6,177 nt of DNA, taken from positions 1-6,177 of the forward strand of contig JASGCG010000108.1 of NCBI GenBank assembly GCA_030054235.1, written 5' to 3'. Every line of letters starts with the position of its first letter. The first letter of the stretch is position 1. Source of the DNA: Bacteroidia bacterium. GTDB lineage: Bacteria > Planctomycetota > Phycisphaerae > Phycisphaerales > SM1A02. The notes beneath the pieces were generated by a model. That model saw only the letters and a program-made list of their open reading frames with translations, was not told the origin of the DNA and searched no databases. The position numbers and the translations under genes were made by a program. Shown here in pieces: positions 1 through 6,177 of the stretch.

Positions 1-1102
1 CTCCGTGCAGCGTCATGCCGATCGCGATGACGGCGTACGAGCGCTCGACCATGCCCAGTGCGATCGCACCGAGCCCGAACGCGCAGAGCACGCTGCCCAA
101 ACGCACCACGCCCACGGCACCACGCCGGTCGTAGACGCGGCCGGCCACATGCACGAGCAGCAAGGCCGGCAGCGCCAGCGGCAGCCCGGCCAAACCGCTC
201 TGGAGCGGCGTGAACCCGAGCGCACCCTGCAGGTATGCCGGGCCGAACATGGTCTGCCCGATGGTGGCGACCTGCGTCAGCCCGAGCACGATCACCTGCC
301 CGAGCAGCGTGCGGTCACGGAAGAGCCGCAGGTCCAGGAGCGGTGATGTAAGCGTGAACTGCACGCGCGTGAAGACCGCCACGAGTGCCGCACCCACGAT
401 GAGTGCGAGCAGTCCGACCCACGGCTCGATGCCCTCGGTCGGTCGCGCCTGCTCCTGCAATCCGAAGACGAGCGAGGGCAGGCCCACCAGCAGCAGCGCT
501 GCGCTCGGCCAGTGGATGGACCGTCGCTCGGCCTTGGGCTCGATCGGTCGCACGATCGCCACCAGGGTCAGCGCAGCAAGCGCCACCGGCAGGTTCACGC
601 CAAAGATCCATCGCCATCCTGCCCACTGCGTGAGTGCACCACCGAGCACCGGGCCGAGCATCATGAAGAGCAGGGGCACGCCGACGTAGACGGCCATCGC
701 CTTGCCGCGCTTGCCTTCGGGGAACGCTCCAGCGACCATCGCGCTCGAAGCGGGCTGCATCAGGCATGCACCAAGACCTTGCAGCACGCGAGCGGCAATC
801 AGCAGCTCGCCGCTGGGCGCCAGCGCGCAGCCGAGGCTCGCCAGGGCGAAGATGGACACGCCCGCCTGAAACGCGCGCACTCGACCGATCACGTCGCCGA
901 AGCGTCCGCCGATCGCCATCGCGCCGGCAAGCGCGACCAGATACGCATTGACGACCCACGCGCCACCCGCCACGCCGAGCCCGAGGTCATGCTGGATCGT
1001 CGGCAGCGACACGCCCACGATGGTCGCGTCGAGGAAGACCATCGCCAGGCTGCCGGTCATGGCCGCGAGCACGAGCCATGGATTGGTCGCTGCCTTGGTC
1101 AT
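1..1102 (-). CDS. MFS transporter, DHA2 (EmrB/QacA-like) family, C-terminus cut by window edge
   Basis: This is a proton-driven multidrug-type exporter of the inner membrane. 367 residues are visible, and the gene runs off the left edge with no stop; family members are usually about 450-520 residues with 14 helices, so roughly the last quarter is missing. The frame reads as successive hydrophobic helices. LDATIVGVSLPTIQ (residues 24-37) is the family's TM1 motif. GGRFGDVIGRVRAF (66-79) is the motif A loop between helices 2 and 3. RVLQGLGA (105-112) is motif B with its conserved Arg. The stretch around LGPVLGG (149-155) is the antiporter motif C, and WRWIFGVNLPVA (163-174) is also typical of DHA2 members. 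The ATG at 1102 is the first after an in-frame TGA about 30 bases upstream; no convincing Shine-Dalgarno is visible. It starts 24 bases after the fucosidase stop on the same strand, so co-transcription is likely. The substrate cannot be inferred; family membership is secure. Confidence 0.93.
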   Translation of the reverse strand, partial: MTKAATNPWLVLAAMTGSLAMVFLDATIVGVSLPTIQHDLGLGVAGGAWVVNAYLVALAGAMAIGGRFGDVIGRVRAFQAGVSIFALASLGCALAPSGELLIAARVLQGLGACLMQPASSAMVAGAFPEGKRGKAMAVYVGVPLLFMMLGPVLGGALTQWAGWRWIFGVNLPVALAALTLVAIVRPIEPKAERRSIHWPSAALLLVGLPSLVFGLQEQARPTEGIEPWVGLLALIVGAALVAVFTRVQFTLTSPLLDLRLFRDRTLLGQVIVLGLTQVATIGQTMFGPAYLQGALGFTPLQSGLAGLPLALPALLLVHVAGRVYDRRGAVGVVRLGSVLCAFGLGAIALGMVERSYAVIAIGMTLHG

Positions 1103-1126
1103 CGCCGTCGATGGTAGGGCGATGCT

Positions 1127-3298
1127 TCAGCGTGCAGGTTCGTGTCGAAGCAGCGTGGCGTCGATGGGCCGCGGAGCGCTGCCCGGCTCATCCTTCGGCG
1201 TGGTCCACAGGAGCTTCAGGCTCTCGCCGCCGTCGGCCTCGATGTAGCGGATCGTGAAGCGATGCCAGCCGATGTCGAGCGCTGCCTTGCCCGTCATGCG
1301 GGTCGGGCCGTGCAGTCCGTCATGATCGACCACGCGTTGCCCATCGATCTCAAGCGTGCTGCCGTCATCGCTCTCGAGCGTGAACGCATGAATGCCGGCG
1401 TGGTCGCAGTGGATGAACCCATCGATGCGCAGCGCGAAGGCATCGGCCGAACGCGTCGATGGAAGTTCGATCGCGTTCGCCGTGCCGCGCACAAGGCCCG
1501 CGCCACCCCAGGGCTCCTGCGTCGGAACGCGTTCGAAGCGGCCTGGCATGAGCGTCCACGACACGCCCGGCTCGGGCGGCACATCATCGCTGCCCGGGAT
1601 CCACTCCGCGCGACGCAGGATCGCTTCGAAGACCTCGCCAGCGGGCACGCCATCGACGAACGTCCGTGCACGCACCTGCGTGGTGCGCTGCACGTTGATG
1701 GGCACCGTGTAGCGGGGCGAGTCGATCGTGGGCGCGGTCGCGTCGAGCGTGACATGGATCGAGCCCGCCGCCGGGGGCTTGAACGCGAGTTCGGTCTCGT
1801 GCAGGAAGAGGTCGTCGCCGCCGATCAGCTCTGGTGTGCCGACGATCGCGGGCTCGCCAGCCCACTCGAGCACGATCACCGATGCGGCCGGATCCAACGC
1901 TCCATCGCCGAGCGTGATCGAGAGCGAGGCTCCAACCGCTCGGGTCGAGACCTTGATGTCCGGGGCACCGAGCACGCGCGCGCTGGCCGGCGCTCCGGCG
2001 ATGCCCTCGATCGTGATGGAGCGGTCGGTCGGCAGGTCGAAGACGATCGCATGCACGCGGCGCCGATCGGCGCTCACGGTCAGGCGCCCCCATGCAGGGC
2101 GCGCGCACGCCACCGGACCGCAACCACGGATCGCCTCGCCGTTCGTGCGCATCCAGGCACCGAGCGCAGCGAGCCGCTCCGACGTCGGCGCATCGAAGGA
2201 ACCATCGCCCATCGGACCGACGTTGAGCAAGTAGTTGCCATCCTTGCTCACGATGTCGACGAGGTTTCGGAGGAGGTCCGTCGCAGGCTTCCAGCGGTGG
2301 TCATGGACCACGTGTCCCCACGTTCCATTCATCGTCATGCAGGTTTCCCACGGCCGCGTGGGGAGCGCACCGTCCGGGATCCTGTTCTCCGGCGTGGCGT
2401 AGTCGCCCGGCAGCGACCAGCGATCGTTGATGAGGATGCCCGGCTGCGCCGCGCGGACGGCCGCCATGAGTTCCTCCGCGCGCCACGTCGTGGAGGAGTG
2501 TTCCCAGTCCCCGTCGCCCCACAGGATCGCCACCGGCCCGAAGCGACCGTCGGTCAGTTCCTTCACCTGCGCATGCATCCGATCGACGAATCGCGGCATC
2601 GAGGCTCCGTCGGTCGTTCGCGTGTCCCAGTCGCGCCGAGGCAGGTAGTCGCGATCGCTCCAGTCCATCAGGCTGAAGTAGAGGCCCAGTCGTAGGCCAT
2701 GGCGCGCGCACGCCTGCGCCAGCTCACGGAGCGGATCGCGCCCCGCCTGGCCGAACGGCGTGCCCGAGAGATCGAGTTCGGTCGTCGCGCTGTCCCAGAG
2801 CAGGAACCCGTCATGATGCTTCGTGGTCACCACGATGTAGCCCATGCCTGCATCCTTCGCCGCGCGCACCCATGCATCGGCGTCGAACTTCACCGGATCG
2901 AAGCGCGGCATGAGCGTGCTCGCGTAGACCGCCGGGTCCACCTTGATCTTGTTGAGCAGCCACTCGCCCCAGCCCGGGATGTCCTTGCCGTCCCACTGCC
3001 CTGCAGCCACGCTGTAGAGGCCCCAGTGCACGAACATGCCCAAGCGTGCCTCGTGCCACCACGCGGCGTCGGCGCTGGTCCGGCCGTCCGAACCGGCGTC
3101 GCTTCGACCCGCATCGCCTGCGCGGTCCTGCGCGGCCGAGGCGCCTTGATCTTGATGGGCCGCACGCTCGCCTGCGGGCGTACCGGCCCGGCACCATGAC
3201 ACGTCAGGCGGTCCGATCATGGCCACGGTCAGCAGCGCAGCGAGCATGTCCACCACTGTACGGACCCGGGACCGTCCAATCGATCCTGCCATGGACAT
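1127..3298 (-). CDS. Secreted alpha-L-fucosidase (GH29) with HEX_C-like and PA14-like C-terminal domains
   Basis: A 723-residue exported glycoside hydrolase that should hydrolyse terminal alpha-L-fucose from glycans by the retaining mechanism known for GH29. Residues 1-30 look like a Sec signal peptide (Arg-rich n-region, hydrophobic LAALLTVAMIG core), followed by a low-complexity Ala/Asp/Gly/Arg linker to about 78. The catalytic barrel covers about 79-390: GMFVHWGLYS (87-96), KHHDGF (160-165), LWGDGDW (259-265), in which D262 sits at the family's nucleophile position, and GNYLLNVGP (354-362). E304 in ATPE is a candidate acid/base, less certain because this residue varies in GH29. A beta-sandwich follows (about 395-480). 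About 490-565 resembles the chitobiase/hexosaminidase C-terminal (HEX_C) module, with VTLDATAPT and YTVPINV. About 575-720 resembles PA14, a carbohydrate-binding module, with SDDGSTLEIDGQRVVDHDG. Start choice: the frame stays open to 4213, but that part is antisense to another gene; ATG 3298 (or 3292) gives the signal peptide. It is larger than plain GH29 enzymes (about 450-500 residues) because of the added modules. Confidence 0.95.
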   Translation of the reverse strand: MSMAGSIGRSRVRTVVDMLAALLTVAMIGPPDVSWCRAGTPAGERAAHQDQGASAAQDRAGDAGRSDAGSDGRTSADAAWWHEARLGMFVHWGLYSVAAGQWDGKDIPGWGEWLLNKIKVDPAVYASTLMPRFDPVKFDADAWVRAAKDAGMGYIVVTTKHHDGFLLWDSATTELDLSGTPFGQAGRDPLRELAQACARHGLRLGLYFSLMDWSDRDYLPRRDWDTRTTDGASMPRFVDRMHAQVKELTDGRFGPVAILWGDGDWEHSSTTWRAEELMAAVRAAQPGILINDRWSLPGDYATPENRIPDGALPTRPWETCMTMNGTWGHVVHDHRWKPATDLLRNLVDIVSKDGNYLLNVGPMGDGSFDAPTSERLAALGAWMRTNGEAIRGCGPVACARPAWGRLTVSADRRRVHAIVFDLPTDRSITIEGIAGAPASARVLGAPDIKVSTRAVGASLSITLGDGALDPAASVIVLEWAGEPAIVGTPELIGGDDLFLHETELAFKPPAAGSIHVTLDATAPTIDSPRYTVPINVQRTTQVRARTFVDGVPAGEVFEAILRRAEWIPGSDDVPPEPGVSWTLMPGRFERVPTQEPWGGAGLVRGTANAIELPSTRSADAFALRIDGFIHCDHAGIHAFTLESDDGSTLEIDGQRVVDHDGLHGPTRMTGKAALDIGWHRFTIRYIEADGGESLKLLWTTPKDEPGSAPRPIDATLLRHEPAR

Positions 3299-3319
3299 CG
3301 AGCATCCATCGGCTAGCCT
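3292..3319 (+). promoter_or_regulatory. Candidate promoter for the duplicated-domain gene (TGGACA, 16 bases, TAGCCT)
   Basis: TGGACA at 3292-3297 matches five of six bases of the sigma-70 -35 consensus. TAGCCT at 3314-3319 is a weak -10, 16 bases away. Transcription would begin about 6-9 bases after the -10, at or within a few bases of the ATG at 3329. The -10 lies inside the palindrome GGCTAGCC (3311-3318), so a similar hexamer also reads toward the divergent fucosidase gene. The -35 overlaps the fucosidase start codon region. This is pattern matching only; the -10 match is poor. Confidence 0.3.
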
Positions 3320-3328
3320 CCCCCTCCC

Positions 3329-4186
3329 ATGGCCACCACCGAGATCGTCCTGAACGGCGCCTCCATCAAGCTCCAGCCGCAGCCGCGGCCGGTCTTCATG
3401 AACCTTGCCGCGACCATCATCAAGAGCATGTATGACGCCCCGAACTTCGGCGCGATCATCAGCGGTCTCCTTGCCGATGGGCTCGAGAAGAAGGTCGAGC
3501 AGGACAACCCCCTCTTCCAGGCGGCGCTCTGGCTCATGCACGAGATGGGCGTGCGCGAGTTCCGCATCGACGTCGAGGCCAAGCGCATGGAGGTCGATCG
3601 GCAGCTCTCGCAGGAAGAACGCGAGCGCGACACGAGCGACCCGTACACCAAGGGCAACATCGCCACCGGCCGTGCGGTCATCGCCTCGGTGGCGAACCTC
3701 CGCAACCGGACCTTTGCGCTCAACGGCACCATCGTTCAGGTGCGCCTGCAGGAGAAGACCCTCATGGAGGAGCACGTGCAGGCCGTGGTGAAGAGCCGCG
3801 GCGTGAACGAGGACCTCTACTCGGCGGCAATGCGCGGCCTGGTCGGCCGAGTGATGGAAGGCCTGCCGGCGGAGGACCCGAAGGTCCAGTGCGCGATCCT
3901 GCTGCTGTCGGACCTCGGCGTCCGCGGCATGCGCGTCGTCAAGGAAGAGGAGCGCGTGAATGTGTCGATCGAAGGCCTGAACGAGAACGATGCCATGGCT
4001 GCCGCGTTCCTGCAGGGCGCAGAGACCGAGCAGATCCACCAGGCCCGCGACCGCATCCGAAATCTGCACAAGGCGCTCATGAATCGCGCCCAGGCAGCGG
4101 CGGCGAAGGCCGCCGGAACCAGTGCGCCGGCTGCGGCCCCCGCACCACAGACGGTGTCGGCCGCGATCAAGCGTCGCCGTCGATAA
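3329..4186 (+). CDS. Conserved-looking hypothetical protein with a tandemly duplicated ~83-residue domain
   Basis: I do not recognise the family. The product is 285 residues, hydrophilic, with no signal peptide or membrane helix, so probably cytoplasmic. Residues 8-90 and 131-213 align without gaps: both begin LNG, share KS (32-33 and 155-156), a Pro and Gln pair (61/64 and 184/187), then GVR (74-76 and 197-199), R79/R202, and a final R..V. I count 17 identities in 83 positions, with most other matches conservative. Each copy seems to be a beta start, two or three helices, then a beta end. The linker (91-130) is charged. After the second copy comes a helical stretch (about 217-262), an Ala/Pro-rich segment and a basic tail ending KRRRR, which could contact nucleic acid (inference). 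ATG 3329 is the first Met after an in-frame TAG at 3314, and starting there keeps the first LNG strand intact. No Shine-Dalgarno precedes it; the upstream bases are pyrimidine-rich. It diverges from the fucosidase with 30 bases between the starts. Confidence 0.85.
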   Translation: MATTEIVLNGASIKLQPQPRPVFMNLAATIIKSMYDAPNFGAIISGLLADGLEKKVEQDNPLFQAALWLMHEMGVREFRIDVEAKRMEVDRQLSQEERERDTSDPYTKGNIATGRAVIASVANLRNRTFALNGTIVQVRLQEKTLMEEHVQAVVKSRGVNEDLYSAAMRGLVGRVMEGLPAEDPKVQCAILLLSDLGVRGMRVVKEEERVNVSIEGLNENDAMAAAFLQGAETEQIHQARDRIRNLHKALMNRAQAAAAKAAGTSAPAAAPAPQTVSAAIKRRRR

Positions 4187-4196
4187 CGCACCAAGT

Positions 4197-4210
4197 CGCC
4201 CGAAAGGGCG
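4197..4210 (+). terminator. Small GNRA-loop hairpin downstream of the duplicated-domain gene
   Basis: CGCCC and GGCG-type arms (4197-4201 with 4206-4210) form a five-base-pair GC stem closed by a GAAA tetraloop, 10 bases after the stop codon at 4186. There is no following T-run, so if it helps end transcription it is not a classical intrinsic terminator. It could equally be a 3' end stabiliser or chance in GC-rich DNA. Confidence 0.3.
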
Positions 4211-4219
4211 CATGGACGG

Positions 4220-4247
4220 TCGACCCGGGCTTCGTTGGTGCTAGGTT
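4220..4247 (+). promoter_or_regulatory. Candidate promoter for the FG-GAP protein gene (TCGACC, 16 bases, TAGGTT)
   Basis: TCGACC at 4220-4225 (four of six to the -35 consensus) and TAGGTT at 4242-4247 (weak -10) are 16 bases apart. They lie between the preceding gene's hairpin and the Shine-Dalgarno at 4258. The spacing and the GCTAG core are the same as in the candidate promoter at 3292-3319. A start about seven bases downstream would give a leader of about 14 bases that still includes the ribosome site. The call rests on position and mutual similarity, not on strong consensus. Confidence 0.3.
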
Positions 4248-4257
4248 CAGGGCACTC

Positions 4258-4262
4258 AGGAG
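4258..4262 (+). promoter_or_regulatory. Ribosome binding site that fixes the GTG start at 4268
   Basis: AGGAG at 4258-4262 stands five bases before GTG 4268. Starting there puts a textbook signal peptide at the very N-terminus. An earlier in-frame TTG at 4235 and GTG at 4238 would add 10-11 non-hydrophobic residues and would place this site inside the coding region. Confidence 0.75.
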
Positions 4263-4267
4263 CCCTC

Positions 4268-5956
4268 GTGCGTCACCAGCTTGCCACCATCGTCGCGCTC
4301 GTCGCCAGCCATGCCGCCTCGGCGCAGCAATTCGTCCGGGAAACCACCACGCGCTTCCCCACGCAGGCGGAATACACCAACCAGCTCTCGTTCTGCGACG
4401 TGGATCGCGACGGCGACCTCGACATCGCCTGGGCCAACGGCCAGGGCTACTCGTCCCTCGGCGCGCTGTTGAAGCCCCGGCTCTTCCTGAACGACGGCAC
4501 CGGCCGGTTCGCCGATTTCACCGACGTCAACGTGGCCGGCATCACTGGCTGCTTCCGTGGCGTGGAGTTCGGCGATGTCGACCGTGACGGCGACTGGGAC
4601 ATGCTGCTGGCGCAGGACTACGCGCGACCGGCACTGCTGCTCCTGAACAACGGCAGCGGCGTCTTCACGGCCGCACCCGCCGGGCAGATGCCCGCGATCA
4701 ACCTCGGCTCGAGCCGCGGCCAGTTCGGCGACATCGACAACGACGGTGACCTCGACATCGCGCTCTGCAACAGCGGCACGAACCGCTTCGGCACGACCGG
4801 CAAGCCGAAGCTCTACCTCAACGACGGCACGGGCAAGTTCACCGACAACACGGCGCTCACCCCGGCGGGCAACGTGAGCGAGCAGATGGACATCCTGTTC
4901 CTCGACGTCGATCAGGACTTCGATCTCGATCTCCATGTGGGCACGCGCACGACCGGCACGCAGTCGAGCCGACTCTGGCTCAACAATGGATCGGGCACCT
5001 ACGTCAACCAGACGATGCCGACCGACAACACGTGCTACTCGTACGACACCGGCGACTTCGACGGCGATGGCGACTTCGACCTGCTCGGCGTGAATGCCGG
5101 GACCAGCAACACCGAGCTGCTGCTGGCCAATGCGAACGGCCTCGGCACGAGCTGGACCAACGTGAGCGCACAGCTCACCACCAATCCGACGACGGACGAC
5201 AACGACAGCCGCTTCTTCGACATCGACATGGATGGCGACCTCGACATCGTGGTCGGCACGCTCGGCTCCGCAAGCGAGCGCATCTACCGCAACAACCGGC
5301 CCGTGACCGCGAACTTCAGCGTGGTCGCCAACGCCATCACCGCCGTCACCGACTCGAGCCTCGACGTGAAGGTGGCGGACGTCGACAACGACGGCGACTT
5401 CGACATCGTCACGGCGCAGGGCGAGAGCGGCGCCTTCCAGAACCAGATCTACATCAACGCGGCCGGTCCGGCCGACAACCGACCGCCGCGCGTGCTCAAG
5501 ATGGAGTCCGTAGTCCCGGGCGCCAAGCCCGCCACCCATGTCGTGCGGGCGATCATCGTCGATGACATGACGAGCGACCGTGGCTTCCACGATCGGGGCA
5601 TCGTGCTGGCGATCCGCTCGAACCAGGGTCCCTGGAACGAGATCCCGATGCAGTGGAGCGGTAACAACCTGTGGCGCGCGGTGATGCCGGCGCAGCCCGC
5701 GGGTGCGAACGTCGACTACTACATCCTTGCTCGGGACTGGGCGAACAACCTGGTGGCCGGCGAGGTCAAGAGCTTCGTCGAAGGCGGAACCCCTGCGAAT
5801 CCCGCCGACCTCAACAACGACACGCGCGTCGACGGTGCCGACCTCGGCATCCTGCTCGGCGAGTTCGGCACCGCGGGAACACTGGCCGACATCGACGGCA
5901 ACGGCTCGGTCGACGGCGCGGATCTGGGCCTGATGCTGGCCGCGTGGACGGCCTGA
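4268..5956 (+). CDS. Secreted FG-GAP/VCBS-repeat beta-propeller protein with C-terminal dockerin-like domain
   Basis: A 562-residue exported protein. Residues 1-20 are a Sec signal peptide (MRHQLATIVALVASHAASA, likely cleaved before QQ). Seven Asp-rich calcium loops follow at about 44-52, 103-111, 155-163, 213-221, 263-271, 318-326 and 371-379, each of the form D-x-D-x-D-G-D-x-D and 50-59 residues apart. Most are followed by a LNDGTGxF-type strand. Seven such units fit one closed seven-bladed propeller. The fourth loop has Phe in place of Gly (DVDQDFDLD). About 405-505 resembles a small beta-sandwich (VDYYILARDWANN). The tail (514-562) has two dockerin/EF-hand-like loops, DLNNDTRVDGADLG and DIDGNGSVDGADLG, 27 residues apart. 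Such proteins are usually extracellular Ca-binding adhesion or scaffold components. No catalytic residues are recognised, so the exact role is unknown. The dockerin-like tail is common in planctomycetes and need not imply a cellulosome. Confidence 0.93.
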   Translation: MRHQLATIVALVASHAASAQQFVRETTTRFPTQAEYTNQLSFCDVDRDGDLDIAWANGQGYSSLGALLKPRLFLNDGTGRFADFTDVNVAGITGCFRGVEFGDVDRDGDWDMLLAQDYARPALLLLNNGSGVFTAAPAGQMPAINLGSSRGQFGDIDNDGDLDIALCNSGTNRFGTTGKPKLYLNDGTGKFTDNTALTPAGNVSEQMDILFLDVDQDFDLDLHVGTRTTGTQSSRLWLNNGSGTYVNQTMPTDNTCYSYDTGDFDGDGDFDLLGVNAGTSNTELLLANANGLGTSWTNVSAQLTTNPTTDDNDSRFFDIDMDGDLDIVVGTLGSASERIYRNNRPVTANFSVVANAITAVTDSSLDVKVADVDNDGDFDIVTAQGESGAFQNQIYINAAGPADNRPPRVLKMESVVPGAKPATHVVRAIIVDDMTSDRGFHDRGIVLAIRSNQGPWNEIPMQWSGNNLWRAVMPAQPAGANVDYYILARDWANNLVAGEVKSFVEGGTPANPADLNNDTRVDGADLGILLGEFGTAGTLADIDGNGSVDGADLGLMLAAWTA

Positions 5957-6011
5957 GCGCGCGTCGGCCTCGTGCTGCGTGATGCGCTTGCTGAGCTGCC
6001 GTCGCTCCTTT

Positions 6012-6156
6012 GGGGCGCCGGCATGCCTCGTTCGCTCAGACAGTCCTCGCCTGCTCAGAAACTGGCGCGGATGTCAACCTGTGGTCACTGACTGGCACTG
6101 CGCGCCAGCTTTCCTCGCAGGCTGCGGAACTCGCTCGGCGAGGCATGCCGCGCCCC
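6012..6156. repeat. 145-base imperfect palindrome flanked by CTTT, possible MITE or structured RNA
   Basis: The left arm at 6012-6030 (GGGGCGCCGGCATGCCTCG) is the reverse complement of the right arm at 6139-6156, apart from one extra C at 6019. Inside it, GCCTGC (6049-6054) pairs with GCAGGC (6117-6122). Further in, 6059-6069 (AAACTGGCGCG) pairs with 6101-6112 with one bulged C. The apical loop is 31 bases. The bases directly outside both arms are CTTT (6008-6011 and 6157-6160), as expected of a four-base target-site duplication. No transposase is visible. It lies 55 bases after the stop of the propeller gene, so it could instead act as a 3' end or terminator structure; the right side has only three T residues. 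The pairing is certain from the sequence; the nature of the element is not. Confidence 0.55.
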
Positions 6157-6177
6157 CTTTCCGCGACGGCCGCATGG

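Noticed and set aside
315..959. 214-codon minus-strand frame and several plus-strand frames at the left end
   Set aside because: They are out of frame with the MFS transporter, whose helices and motifs A, B and C are read continuously from 1102 to the edge.
1142..2695. 517-codon open frame on the plus strand, antisense to the fucosidase
   Set aside because: Its translation is Arg/His/Asp-rich without domains or motifs, and the opposite strand has clear GH29 motifs throughout.
3299..4213. N-terminal extension of the fucosidase frame by about 305 residues on the minus strand
   Set aside because: It is antisense to the whole duplicated-domain gene, has no family similarity, and would bury the signal peptide found at 3298. 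Long open antisense frames are common in GC-rich DNA.
4256..5590. 444-codon open frame on the minus strand with repeated VDV-type segments
   Set aside because: The repeats are the antisense image of the Asp-rich calcium loops of the propeller protein.
5957..6011. Possible intrinsic terminator just after the propeller gene
   Set aside because: Only a five-base AGCGC/GCGCT pairing with a long loop is present and no T-run follows.
6145..6177. Open frame at the right edge starting MPRPLSATAAW, loosely like the start of a REP-associated (IS200-type) transposase
   Set aside because: Only 11 codons are visible, there is no well-placed Shine-Dalgarno, and the ATG lies inside the right arm of the palindrome. 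Sequence beyond 6177 would be needed to decide.
1..6177. CRISPR array, tRNA, rRNA or riboswitch
   Set aside because: No regularly spaced direct repeats, cloverleaf or conserved RNA motif was seen on either strand.

Overview
The window is GC-rich and densely coding, and it most resembles a member of the Planctomycetota, probably the Phycisphaerae. That assignment is inferred from a secreted seven-motif FG-GAP/VCBS protein ending in a short dockerin-like tail, beside a large secreted GH29 fucosidase with HEX_C-like and PA14-like accessory domains. No rRNA or marker gene is present to confirm it.

Layout. On the minus strand, reading from about 3298 down to the left edge, a secreted alpha-L-fucosidase (1127-3298) is followed after 24 bases by an MFS drug/proton antiporter of the 14-helix DHA2 type (1-1102, cut by the window edge). 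These two are probably co-transcribed. On the plus strand, diverging from the fucosidase across only 30 bases, lies an unrecognised 285-residue cytoplasmic protein (3329-4186). Its sequence is a tandem duplication of one roughly 83-residue domain. After an 81-base gap containing a small GNRA-loop hairpin, a possible promoter and a clear Shine-Dalgarno, there is a secreted 562-residue FG-GAP/VCBS beta-propeller protein (GTG start at 4268, end 5956) with a C-terminal dockerin-like double EF-hand tail. The last 221 bases contain no convincing gene. They do hold a 145-base imperfect palindrome with 18-19 base arms, flanked exactly by CTTT on both sides, which looks like a MITE-type element or a structured RNA.

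Functional picture. The fucosidase would release fucose from extracellular glycans such as algal fucans or host glycoproteins. The propeller protein is probably exported and Ca-binding, with a surface or adhesive role. The antiporter and the duplicated-domain protein have no visible link to fucose use. Nothing in the window amounts to a defence island or a CRISPR locus. The parts least explained by known families are the duplicated-domain protein, its possible leaderless expression, and the terminal palindrome.
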